Shown: piece after piece, positions 49,638-57,014 of the stretch
Numbering within the stretch: position 1 is the stretch's first letter
How the letters are laid out: every line of letters begins with the position of its first letter
Assembly: GCF_000178455.1 (NCBI RefSeq)
Contig: NZ_ADNU01000039.1
Coordinates: 1-64,000, forward strand
Source: Brevibacterium mcbrellneri ATCC 49030
Lineage (GTDB): Bacteria; Actinomycetota; Actinomycetes; Actinomycetales; Brevibacteriaceae
Length of the DNA stretch: 64,000 nucleotides
Direction of reading: 5' to 3'
Program-made: the position numbers and the translations under genes
The notes under the pieces: generated by a model
Database searches by the model: none
What the model saw: the letters and a program-made list of their open reading frames with translations, nothing else
Told to the model about the DNA's origin: nothing

Positions 49638-50453
49638 CTAGCTACTGTGCGCGAACAGGGAGCGCATTTCCCACTCCTCGGTGAACATGTCAAACGCGAT
49701 CCGTGCCGATTCCATGTCGTCAGAATCCAACGCGTCCAGCCAGTCGAGCACCAGTTCCGCCCCGGTGTGCGGCCACTGCACGTCGCTCATCCCACCTAAG
49801 TCCAGTTCCAGAATGGACCCCATGTCAAAGCTGTCCAACCATTCCAGGAAATCGGACACCGATTCCGTGAAAAACTCGGCTTGGGACTTGTTGCGCAGAA
49901 TGTCCAGCGCCCATTCGGTTCTAGCCGAGGCCGTCAACATTTCCGTTCGGATCCTCACCCGCACGGCGCCGTCGGGTTGCTCTTCTTCAACTATCGTATC
50001 GGTGTCCGGGTCCACGGCCAGCCACCAGATTGGTGGCACATCCCAGGCCGAGGTGCGGGTAAAGACTCGGTCGTCCACCTCGGAGTTCATCCAGTCGACC
50101 CGGCGGACGTGCGCCCGCCTCCGTGCCACTTTTGGCACCATCGCGTCGAGTTCAGCCCGAGGTGTTGTTTCCATGAGAATGTCGAGTGCTTGCCACCCAC
50201 GGACGTCATCCTGCACCGGGCACACCCTGTCACGGTTGTCTCCTGCGTCTTCACCAGACAGCACCAGCGGGGCGTCTCGAAATCTGGAAGGCACGGGGTC
50301 TGGCGGCATCGAAATGAGCCGACGATCTGCGTCAGCGCAGACCAGATCTTCTAAACCTGCCCTGTGAGGAATGGCTCCGCGATGTGCGTGTGAATAGACT
50401 TCTACAGGCTCAAACACGCGCAAATGAATAAGATAGTCACGCTGATAGGGCAT
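49638..50453 (-). CDS. Conserved actinobacterial hypothetical protein
   Basis: A 271-residue soluble protein rich in Asp, Trp and Glu: IHLRVFEPVEVYSHAHRG at the start, DVPPIWWLAVDPDTDTIVEEE in the middle, and a helical acidic C-terminus. No signal, membrane segment or catalytic motif is visible. Similar proteins are found next to DUF3073 genes in other actinobacteria. DUF3073 is divergent from it here. No function can be given. Confidence 0.75.
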   Translation of the reverse strand: MPYQRDYLIHLRVFEPVEVYSHAHRGAIPHRAGLEDLVCADADRRLISMPPDPVPSRFRDAPLVLSGEDAGDNRDRVCPVQDDVRGWQALDILMETTPRAELDAMVPKVARRRAHVRRVDWMNSEVDDRVFTRTSAWDVPPIWWLAVDPDTDTIVEEEQPDGAVRVRIRTEMLTASARTEWALDILRNKSQAEFFTESVSDFLEWLDSFDMGSILELDLGGMSDVQWPHTGAELVLDWLDALDSDDMESARIAFDMFTEEWEMRSLFAHSS

Positions 50454-50557
50454 ACGTGCATGCTATCGACAAGTGCAGTTTTTGCACACCGAGGGCCCCG
50501 CAATTGTGTCTCAGTTTTTCCTTGGAATGCTCTTTGCCAAATGGCCTTTATCGTTGC

Positions 50558-50585
50558 TTGACGCTAGACTTTTGTCGAATACTAA
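50558..50585 (+). promoter_or_regulatory. Promoter of the DUF3073 gene
   Basis: TTGACG and TACTAA are separated by 16 bp. The predicted leader of about 60 nt contains a CCAGGGC/GCCCTGG hairpin (50597-50624) and then AAGGGGG before the GTG start at 50652. Confidence 0.5.
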
Positions 50586-50651
50586 CAAGAGATCTGCCAG
50601 GGCACAGCCACCTCAAAGCCCTGGAACACAAAGATAAGGGGGTCGACGTCT

Positions 50652-50882
50652 GTGGGTCGCGGCCGCGCAAAGGCAAAACAGATCAAGGTAGCCCGGAAGC
50701 TCAAATACTACAGTCCGGAAACTGACTTGAACGCACTCCAGCGTGAACTCGGTGCAGGATCTGTAAGCTCAGACAACGACTACGACGAGTACGACGAGGA
50801 CCCGGATTACGCCGAGTACGCAGACAAATACGCGCACTACGACGAAGAAGAGGAAGATTCCGAGGTCAACAACTGGCGTTAA
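50652..50882 (+). CDS. DUF3073 protein
   Basis: A 76-residue highly conserved actinobacterial protein beginning MGRGRAKAKQIKVARKLKYY. The basic N-terminal half is followed by an extremely acidic, Tyr/Asp/Glu-rich tail (YDEYDEDPDYAEYADKYAHY). Its function is unknown; the strong charge split suggests nucleic-acid or ribosome association. The GTG start is preceded by AAGGGGG. It is monocistronic, with its own promoter and a perfect terminator. Confidence 0.93.
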   Translation: MGRGRAKAKQIKVARKLKYYSPETDLNALQRELGAGSVSSDNDYDEYDEDPDYAEYADKYAHYDEEEEDSEVNNWR

Positions 50883-50895
50883 ACATGACGCATCA

Positions 50896-50938
50896 CGTGT
50901 GTGGGCCCAGCCAGAACGGCTGGGCCCACACACGTTTT
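50896..50938 (+). terminator. Terminator after DUF3073 gene
   Basis: CGTGTGTGGGCCCAGCC pairs perfectly with GGCTGGGCCCACACACG around AGAAC, followed by TTTTC. It lies between DUF3073 and the convergent purM; the stem is symmetric, but the T-run suits only the rightward direction. Confidence 0.88.
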
Positions 50939-50985
50939 CACGCAATGATTTCAGGCATGCACCCCGCCCCCGGGATGCGCCTGTT

Positions 50986-52074
50986 TTAGTCAATAAGAAC
51001 GGCTGCTCCGCCGTCTACCCCTTTAGCACCCTGCACGTAGTCGGGGTTCTCACGGTACTCACCGGTGTCGCTGACAACCTCACCCAGGTGCCACGCTCCC
51101 GGGTAGGCGGCAACGACCTCGGCGGCACGGGCACTATCCACCACAAGGACCATGCCAACGCCTAGGTTCCACGTGCGTTCACGGTCAGCGCGTGGCACGT
51201 TCCCCAGATCACCCAGCACGTTAAACACCGCAGGGACGTCCCACGTGTCACGTTTCATGACCGCCAACGTGCCAGCAGGTAGAACACGCGCAACGTTTGC
51301 AGAAAGCCCTCCCCCGGTCACGTGAGACACGGAGTGGACCGCACCGGGTACGCGTTCGTACAGGCTCAGAAGTTCACCCGTGTACACCTTGGTTGGTTCC
51401 AGGAGCTCTTCACCCAAAGTACGACCAAAGTCGGCAACGTCACGGCTGAGTTCCCAACCGGCGTCAGCGATGATGCGACGCACCAGCGAGTAGCCATTGG
51501 AGTGGATACCAGAGGACGGCAGACCAATAATCACATCACCGGCGTTGACCTTGTGGGCGCCCAGCAGATCGTCCGCTTCAATAGCACCGGTGGCGGCACC
51601 GGCCACATCGTACTCATCTGGCCTCAAAAGCCCGGGGTGTTCAGCGGTTTCGCCGCCCACCAAAGCAACGTCCGCTTCTTTACAGGCTTCTGCAATACCA
51701 CGCACGATCCCGGCAATACGTTCAGGAATGACCTTCCCGCACGCGATGTAGTCAGTCATGAACAAAGGCTTGGCACCTGAGACCACAATGTCGTCAACGA
51801 CCATGCCCACCAGGTCATAGCCAATCGTGTGATGAATGTCCAAGGCTTGAGCGATCGCCACTTTGGTTCCCACACCGTCAGTGGAGGTGGCCAACAGTGG
51901 ACGCGTGTAGTCCTTGAGGAAGCTGACGTCGAACATGCCAGCGAAGCCACCCACTTGGCCAAACACGTGTTCGTTGTGTGTTGCGGCAACCGCTGATTTC
52001 ATGAGTTCAACAGCCCGGTCACCGGCTTCGACGTCGACACCGGCTGTTGCGTAGGTGGTCTGTTTCTGAGTCAT
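50986..52074 (-). CDS. purM: Phosphoribosylformylglycinamidine cyclo-ligase (AIR synthetase)
   Basis: A 362-residue enzyme. The catalytic and ATP-binding motifs are STDGVGTKVAIA, VGGETAEHPGLL, GLPSSGIHSNGYSLVR and HVTGGGLSANVAR. It converts FGAM to AIR in purine synthesis, using ATP. AAAGGAG precedes the ATG. It follows purF by 12 nt on the same strand, as in most actinobacteria. Length is close to the family norm. Confidence 0.97.
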   Translation of the reverse strand: MTQKQTTYATAGVDVEAGDRAVELMKSAVAATHNEHVFGQVGGFAGMFDVSFLKDYTRPLLATSTDGVGTKVAIAQALDIHHTIGYDLVGMVVDDIVVSGAKPLFMTDYIACGKVIPERIAGIVRGIAEACKEADVALVGGETAEHPGLLRPDEYDVAGAATGAIEADDLLGAHKVNAGDVIIGLPSSGIHSNGYSLVRRIIADAGWELSRDVADFGRTLGEELLEPTKVYTGELLSLYERVPGAVHSVSHVTGGGLSANVARVLPAGTLAVMKRDTWDVPAVFNVLGDLGNVPRADRERTWNLGVGMVLVVDSARAAEVVAAYPGAWHLGEVVSDTGEYRENPDYVQGAKGVDGGAAVLID

Positions 52075-52086
52075 GTCAGCACTCCT

Positions 52087-53550
52087 TTATATGTTGTCTG
52101 GGAGCGGAATTGGGTAGGTTCCAGAGAAACACGCAGTACACAGTTCGGCTGGCTTCTGCTGGGTGGCTTTGATCATGCCGTCCATGCTGATATAGCCCAG
52201 TGAGTCAGCGCCTAGGGACTGACAGATTTCGTCAGTGTTGAGTCCGTTGGCAATGAGTTCGGCGCGTGATGCAAAGTCGATGCCGTAGAAGCACGGCCAC
52301 TTAACCGGCGGAGATGAAATGCGGATGTGGATTTCCTTGGCCCCGGCTTCGCGCAACATTCGCACCAGGGCGCGTTGGGTGTTTCCGCGCACGATCGAAT
52401 CGTCCACAACCACCAAACGCTTACCTTCGATGTTTTCGCGTAGCGGGTTGAGTTTGAGTCGGATTCCTAGTTGCCGAATGGTCTGTGTGGGTTGGATAAA
52501 TGTACGTCCCACATACGCGTTCTTCATGAGGCCTTGGCCATAGGGGATCCCGGATTCTTCCGCATATCCCACAGCGGCAGGGGTTCCCGATTCGGGAGTA
52601 GCGATGACTAAATCAGCCTCAACCGGGTATTCGCGGGCCAGTTCGCGTCCCATTTCGGTGCGTGCGGCGTGTACCGTTTTGCCTTCGAGCACACTGTCTG
52701 GGCGTGACAAGTACACGTACTCAAACACGCAACGGGCAGGCGTGGGATCGGCAAAACGGTGTGACCTTAAGCCTTCTTCGTCGATGACGATGAGTTCACC
52801 GGGTTCTACGTCGCGCACAAATGAGGCACCCACAATGTCCAGTGCCGCTGTCTCCGAAGCGACGACCCAACCGTGTTCAAGACGACCCAAGGACAGTGGT
52901 CGTACACCCCACGGGTCACGGGCCGCGTACAACCGGTTTTCTTCCATGAACACCAGGCTGAACGCGCCGGTCAGTTTAGGGAAGAGTTCAAGAGCGGCTT
53001 CCGTGAGGTTGTCACCTTCGGTCGATGCGAGGAGTTCAGTGACCAGCGAGGTGTCGTTTGAGGAGTCGCGGAACTGGCGCGTGCGTTTTTCTTTTTGGGT
53101 GGCTTCGCGCACGGTTTCTTGGTGCATGTGGCGACGGTCGTCAGCCAGTGCTTCCAGCTCAGCAAAGTTGGTGAGGTTTCCGTTGTGCGCAAGCGCCACA
53201 GTGCCAAATGGTGTGGGCCCCAGTGTTGGTTGTGCATTCGCCCACGTGGATGAACCGGTCGTTGAGTAGCGGGTGTGTCCTACAGCCAGGTGCCCGGGCA
53301 GAGTTTCTAGGTCACTTTCGCTAAAGACCTGGGATACCAGTCCCATGTCGCGGTAGACCAGAATTTGCGACCCGTTGCTTGCTGCAATACCGGCGGATTC
53401 TTGCCCGCGGTGTTGCAAGGCGTAGAGCCCAAAGTACACAAGTTTGGCGACTTCTTCGCCGGGCGCAAACACTCCGAACACGCCACATTCGTCTTGGGCT
53501 TTTTCGGTAGGGTCTATCTGATCTGTGAGGAGTCCATCTGCACGTGCCAC
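52087..53550 (-). CDS. purF: Amidophosphoribosyltransferase
   Basis: A 487-residue B. subtilis-type PurF. A 21-residue propeptide precedes ECGVFGVF, where the Cys becomes the N-terminal nucleophile of the glutaminase. The PRPP-binding VVDDSIVRGNTQ motif follows. The four 4Fe-4S cysteines are visible in ARCVFEYV, PCFYGID and LCTACFSG. It makes 5-phosphoribosylamine from PRPP and glutamine, the first committed step of purine synthesis. It follows the small membrane protein gene by 4 nt and leads to purM. The start is GTG 53550. Confidence 0.96.
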   Translation of the reverse strand: MARADGLLTDQIDPTEKAQDECGVFGVFAPGEEVAKLVYFGLYALQHRGQESAGIAASNGSQILVYRDMGLVSQVFSESDLETLPGHLAVGHTRYSTTGSSTWANAQPTLGPTPFGTVALAHNGNLTNFAELEALADDRRHMHQETVREATQKEKRTRQFRDSSNDTSLVTELLASTEGDNLTEAALELFPKLTGAFSLVFMEENRLYAARDPWGVRPLSLGRLEHGWVVASETAALDIVGASFVRDVEPGELIVIDEEGLRSHRFADPTPARCVFEYVYLSRPDSVLEGKTVHAARTEMGRELAREYPVEADLVIATPESGTPAAVGYAEESGIPYGQGLMKNAYVGRTFIQPTQTIRQLGIRLKLNPLRENIEGKRLVVVDDSIVRGNTQRALVRMLREAGAKEIHIRISSPPVKWPCFYGIDFASRAELIANGLNTDEICQSLGADSLGYISMDGMIKATQQKPAELCTACFSGTYPIPLPDNI

Positions 53551-53554
53551 GTGA

Positions 53555-53968
53555 CTATTGTTCCACAGGTGGTGTGCCAGGTTTGGCGCCCGAGGTGTCA
53601 GCGCCTGTGTCAGTGTCCTCCGGTCCCGAGGTGTCAGAGACTTCCGAGGTCTCAGGCGCGTCTGTGGTGTTCTGGGGTTCGGTCACCTTTTCGTATTTCG
53701 CGTTTACCGTATACGTTTTTGCGTTTTTGACAGACGAACGGTCAATGATGAGGGCCACGAGAGCCCCTAAGAATCCACCTACGATACCCAGGAACGCCAT
53801 GAGGATTCCTAGCATCGCGGCTTGTGAGTACTCTTGCGTGAGTGTGCTGGTATCGACGGGTAAGAACGCCAGAATACCGGCGATGATGAAACCGACGATG
53901 ACCCCTAGACCTACGAAAACTGAGTAGCGGGGGCTACGGCGAACGGTGACGTCTACTGTGTCCTTCAT
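53555..53968 (-). CDS. Small two-helix membrane protein upstream of purF
   Basis: A 137-residue protein with two membrane helices (about residues 15-38 and 50-72). The C-terminal tail of about 50 residues is Thr/Ser/Asp/Glu/Pro-rich and derives from degenerate repeats of CCGAGGT(G/C)TCAG. GAGGAAG precedes the ATG. Homologous small proteins adjoin purF in other actinobacteria, but no function is established; a transporter label is sometimes applied without evidence. It ends 4 nt before purF, so it is co-transcribed. Confidence 0.75.
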   Translation of the reverse strand: MKDTVDVTVRRSPRYSVFVGLGVIVGFIIAGILAFLPVDTSTLTQEYSQAAMLGILMAFLGIVGGFLGALVALIIDRSSVKNAKTYTVNAKYEKVTEPQNTTDAPETSEVSDTSGPEDTDTGADTSGAKPGTPPVEQ

Positions 53969-54056
53969 TCACTTCCTCACTGAGATGACCACACAAGTCT
54001 ACCTGGAGTGAAAAACTCGCACGTCGACGGTGTACCCGCCGTTTCGCCCCGTCTCG

Positions 54057-55499
54057 CTATACCTTCATCACCACGGTCTTTGTCTGGGTGTATTCGTCTA
54101 GAGCCTCGATGGATTTCTCGCGCCCATACCCGGACTTCTTGAACCCGCCAAAAGGCAGTTCCACTCCCCCGCCAGCGCCGTAGGTGTTCACAAAGACTTG
54201 GCCAGCGTCAATGTTGTTAACCATGTGGTGTGCGCGTGAAAGGTTCTGAGTCCACACGGCGCTCACTAGGCCGTATTCGGTTCCGTTGGCGAGCGCAAGA
54301 GCTTGTTCATCGCTGTCAAAGGACATGACCGCTACGACTGGGCCGAATACTTCATCCTGCGCGATTTCACTTGCCGGGTCTACCCCGTCGACAATCGTGG
54401 GGGCGAAGAAAGCGCCACCCTTCACATCGTCGCTGAGCCCTTCGGGCGCAGATCCTCCGCACACCACGGCTCCACCTTCGAGCCGGTTGAGGAACCCGTT
54501 GACTCGTTCAAGTTGTTTGGCAGAAATCAAGGGTCCCAGATCAGGGTCGTCAGTTCCGCGCCCAATGGTCAAGGTGCTCATGGTCTTAGCCATTGCGTCT
54601 ACGACCTGGTCGTGCACGTCGCGGTGTACCAAGAGTCGTGACCCCGCTGAGCACGTCTGTCCTGCGTTCTGCACAATCGAGCGCACCAGGCTGGGGATTG
54701 CCGCGTCAATATCGGCGTCTGGGAACACGATGTTGGCGCTCTTGCCACCCAGTTCCAAAACAGTGGGAACAACGCGGTCAGCTGCCGCGTGCGCAATGAG
54801 CGACCCTGTCTGAGTGGAGCCCACAAACCCTAAATGCGCAACCCCTGGGTGGGCTGCCAAAGCTGCTCCCGCCTCGGCCCCTAAACCCGTCACCGTGTTA
54901 AAGGCGCCTACCGGGAACCCTGCTTGGGCAACCAACTCAGCGAGCAGCACGGTTGAACGTGGGGTCTCATCGGCAGGTTTTGCAACTGCACAGTTCCCGG
55001 TTGCCAGGCTGGTGGCAACCGCACGGCCCACCAACTGCAGCGGGTAGTTCCACGCGACAATGTGCCCAGTGACACCGTAGGGTTCGCGGCGCGTGTACGC
55101 GTGCATGCCGTCGCCTAAGGGAATCGTGCGCCCGTAATACGATTCGATCGCGTGGGCGTAAAACTCGAAGTAGCGAGCGCACACGTCAACATCCGCATAC
55201 GCCTGTGTGCGTGGCTTACCGGTGTCTTCGCTTTCGATGCGCGCCAGTTTTTCGCGGTTTTCTTGAATGAGCCGTCCAACGGCGACGAGCAGTTTGGCGC
55301 GTTGTTCAGGTGAGCTGGTTTTCCACTCTTTTTGGGCTCGAGTTGCCGCCACAACCGCCTGGTCGACTTCGTCAGCGGTACTGCGCCCGACTTCCCCAAG
55401 TTCCCGCCCCGTTGCGGGATCGATGTTGGCATACGTGTTGATCGACGGGACATGCCGACCGGCAATGAACGATGTTGTGTGATGGGTCATACCGCCCAT
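54057..55499 (-). CDS. Aldehyde dehydrogenase (gabD/betB-like)
   Basis: A 480-residue NAD(P)-dependent enzyme. The catalytic glutamate motif is LELGGKSANIVFPD, the nucleophile region is QNAGQTCSAGSRLL, and the C-terminal loop is LPFGGFKKSGYGREKS. It has the single Cys typical of class I dehydrogenases. The substrate may be succinate semialdehyde, betaine aldehyde or an aminoaldehyde. The start is either ATG 55499 or ATG 55490 (MTHHTT); neither has an ideal ribosome-binding site. It is downstream of the sterol-carrier-like gene on the same strand. Confidence 0.9.
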   Translation of the reverse strand: MGGMTHHTTSFIAGRHVPSINTYANIDPATGRELGEVGRSTADEVDQAVVAATRAQKEWKTSSPEQRAKLLVAVGRLIQENREKLARIESEDTGKPRTQAYADVDVCARYFEFYAHAIESYYGRTIPLGDGMHAYTRREPYGVTGHIVAWNYPLQLVGRAVATSLATGNCAVAKPADETPRSTVLLAELVAQAGFPVGAFNTVTGLGAEAGAALAAHPGVAHLGFVGSTQTGSLIAHAAADRVVPTVLELGGKSANIVFPDADIDAAIPSLVRSIVQNAGQTCSAGSRLLVHRDVHDQVVDAMAKTMSTLTIGRGTDDPDLGPLISAKQLERVNGFLNRLEGGAVVCGGSAPEGLSDDVKGGAFFAPTIVDGVDPASEIAQDEVFGPVVAVMSFDSDEQALALANGTEYGLVSAVWTQNLSRAHHMVNNIDAGQVFVNTYGAGGGVELPFGGFKKSGYGREKSIEALDEYTQTKTVVMKV

Positions 55500-55544
55500 T
55501 GTGGCACCCGCTCGCGGCGAGAGCTTGCGTGTTTCACAGTGTGT

Positions 55545-55907
55545 TCACGGCCACAGTGGCAAGTGTTCGCCGAGGTCGGAGCGGGTTCCCGTGGCACTCA
55601 CCCGGGCTGCGTCTACGGCTTGGGCCCAGGTGAGTGCGCCGGTCACGAGTGCAAGCCACGTGTCGGCGTCGGTTTCGACGACATTGGGTGGTGTGCCACG
55701 TGTGTGGGTGGGGCCTGCGATGCACTGGGTGACGCCAAACGGCGGGACACGCACTTCGACGGTGTTTCCGGGCGCGCGGGTTGCCAGTTCTTCCAGGCTG
55801 TAGCGCACGGCCGTTGCAAGAGTGGTGCGGTCCGGTGCGTCAGTTGCCCGCCAGTCGTTTAGAGCTCTGCGCCCGGCTTCAACCTTGATACGCCTGCGGT
55901 TGCTCAT
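55545..55907 (-). CDS. Sterol-carrier-like (SCP2/MysB_C-type) small protein
   Basis: A 120-residue cytoplasmic protein with TVEVRVPPFGVTQCIAG and VVETDADTWLALVTGALTWAQAV, the C-terminal SCP2-like pattern of the small actinobacterial 'sterol carrier family' proteins encoded near purine genes. Ligand and role are unknown. The ATG overlaps the asparaginase stop by 4 nt, so it is translated with it. Confidence 0.8.
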   Translation of the reverse strand: MSNRRRIKVEAGRRALNDWRATDAPDRTTLATAVRYSLEELATRAPGNTVEVRVPPFGVTQCIAGPTHTRGTPPNVVETDADTWLALVTGALTWAQAVDAARVSATGTRSDLGEHLPLWP

Positions 55908-56944
55908 GCGCGCCTCTGCAACACCGCGTAGAGGTCTGCACCGGCGCTGATGCTTCCCACGGTTCTGGTGTTGCCATCGGGGTTTGTTCCACCTGTAATG
56001 GCTGGCGTGACGTGGGGTAAAACATTGAGCACGTCACGGGCGTCCAGTGCGCCAATGTGCGCCAGGAGTTCGAGGGCCACAAAGGTTGTCGCACGGCCCG
56101 AACCGTCCAATGCTTTGACTGCCACACAGTAGCCTTCGCGCGTTCCCATGACCAGAACACCTTCAGCGCCGAACTTAGCGAACACCCCCAGCTGTTCAAT
56201 CGCCACGGTGTTGGGTCTCCCCTGACCTTCGATCGCCCACGGGTTGTCCAACACGGCCTGCACTAACTTTTTACCCGAAAGGGTGCGGCCCGCGGTAACT
56301 TTTGAGACACCTCGGGCGAGGCCGACCAGGGACACCGCGTGAACGGGAGCACCGCAGCCATCCACACCGGTGAAGGCGGGTGCTTCGCCACAGTATTCGG
56401 TGACGGCTTCGCGGACTCGCTGTTGGATGAAGGAGTCCGGGTCGAGGTACGCATCGGTTGGTTCGCCCGCATGAACCTGCGCAGCCATGAACGCTGCGTG
56501 TTTTCCAGAACAGTTGAAGAACACCGGCGACGGGTTGTCCCCCACACGACGGCGATTGGCCGGATCAGCGGGGAGAACACTGGGGCACTGCAAGTCAGCT
56601 GCGGTGAGACCAGCCTCGCGCAGCATCCGCTCAACCACCTCGATGTGGCGTGCTTCAGCCCGGTGAGAGGCGCTCGCAAGGACAAGCTCAGGGCCGTTGA
56701 GGGCCACACCTGCTTCTAACACGGCGATCGCTTGGAGTGGTTTGAGGCAGCTACGGGTTAAGACCGGGGCGGTGGGGTCGCCCAAGCTCAGAACTTCCGC
56801 CCCGTCCGGATCGACCACCACGGCGACCCCGGCGTGACGTGACTCGATGAAGCCACTGCGCTCCACGATCGCGAGTTCGGCTGCGCGGTCGAGCGTCAGC
56901 GTGGCAGGTGTAGAAGTCTGTTGAGAATCAGAGTGTGTTGTCAC
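55904..56944 (-). CDS. L-asparaginase II family protein
   Basis: A 346-residue enzyme of the Rhizobium-type asparaginase II family, unrelated to E. coli AnsA/B. Typical stretches are VERSGFIESRHAGVAVV, LTRSCLKPLQAIAVLE, SASHRAEARHIEVVERML and the conserved FFNCSGKHAAFMAA. It would deamidate asparagine, though some relatives have other amidase roles. The start is GTG 56944, six bases after TAGAGT with no Shine-Dalgarno, so leaderless. It is divergent from the purD-purC gene with only 70 bp between them. Confidence 0.9.
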   Translation of the reverse strand: MTTHSDSQQTSTPATLTLDRAAELAIVERSGFIESRHAGVAVVVDPDGAEVLSLGDPTAPVLTRSCLKPLQAIAVLEAGVALNGPELVLASASHRAEARHIEVVERMLREAGLTAADLQCPSVLPADPANRRRVGDNPSPVFFNCSGKHAAFMAAQVHAGEPTDAYLDPDSFIQQRVREAVTEYCGEAPAFTGVDGCGAPVHAVSLVGLARGVSKVTAGRTLSGKKLVQAVLDNPWAIEGQGRPNTVAIEQLGVFAKFGAEGVLVMGTREGYCVAVKALDGSGRATTFVALELLAHIGALDARDVLNVLPHVTPAITGGTNPDGNTRTVGSISAGADLYAVLQRRA

Positions 56945-56950
56945 GCTTCT

Positions 56951-56956
56951 ACTCTA
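56951..56956 (-). promoter_or_regulatory. -10 box of leaderless asparaginase gene
   Basis: TAGAGT on the minus strand, exactly six bases before the GTG at 56944 and without a Shine-Dalgarno. Together with 57003-57008 it makes a divergent leaderless pair. Confidence 0.45.
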
Positions 56957-57002
56957 ACCATCTGGTGTCGCGTGCTCCTTCTAATCGCGTGGGGCCAGAC
57001 GA

Positions 57003-57008
57003 TAGGCT
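57003..57008 (+). promoter_or_regulatory. -10 box of leaderless purD-purC gene
   Basis: TAGGCT exactly six bases before the GTG start at 57015, with no Shine-Dalgarno. No convincing -35 is present. Confidence 0.45.
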
Positions 57009-57014
57009 TAGAGC

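Noticed and set aside
53580-53660. CCGAGGT(G/C)TCAG repeats as a CRISPR or regulatory array
   Set aside because: The copies are irregularly spaced, few, and lie in frame in the acidic tail of the small membrane protein.
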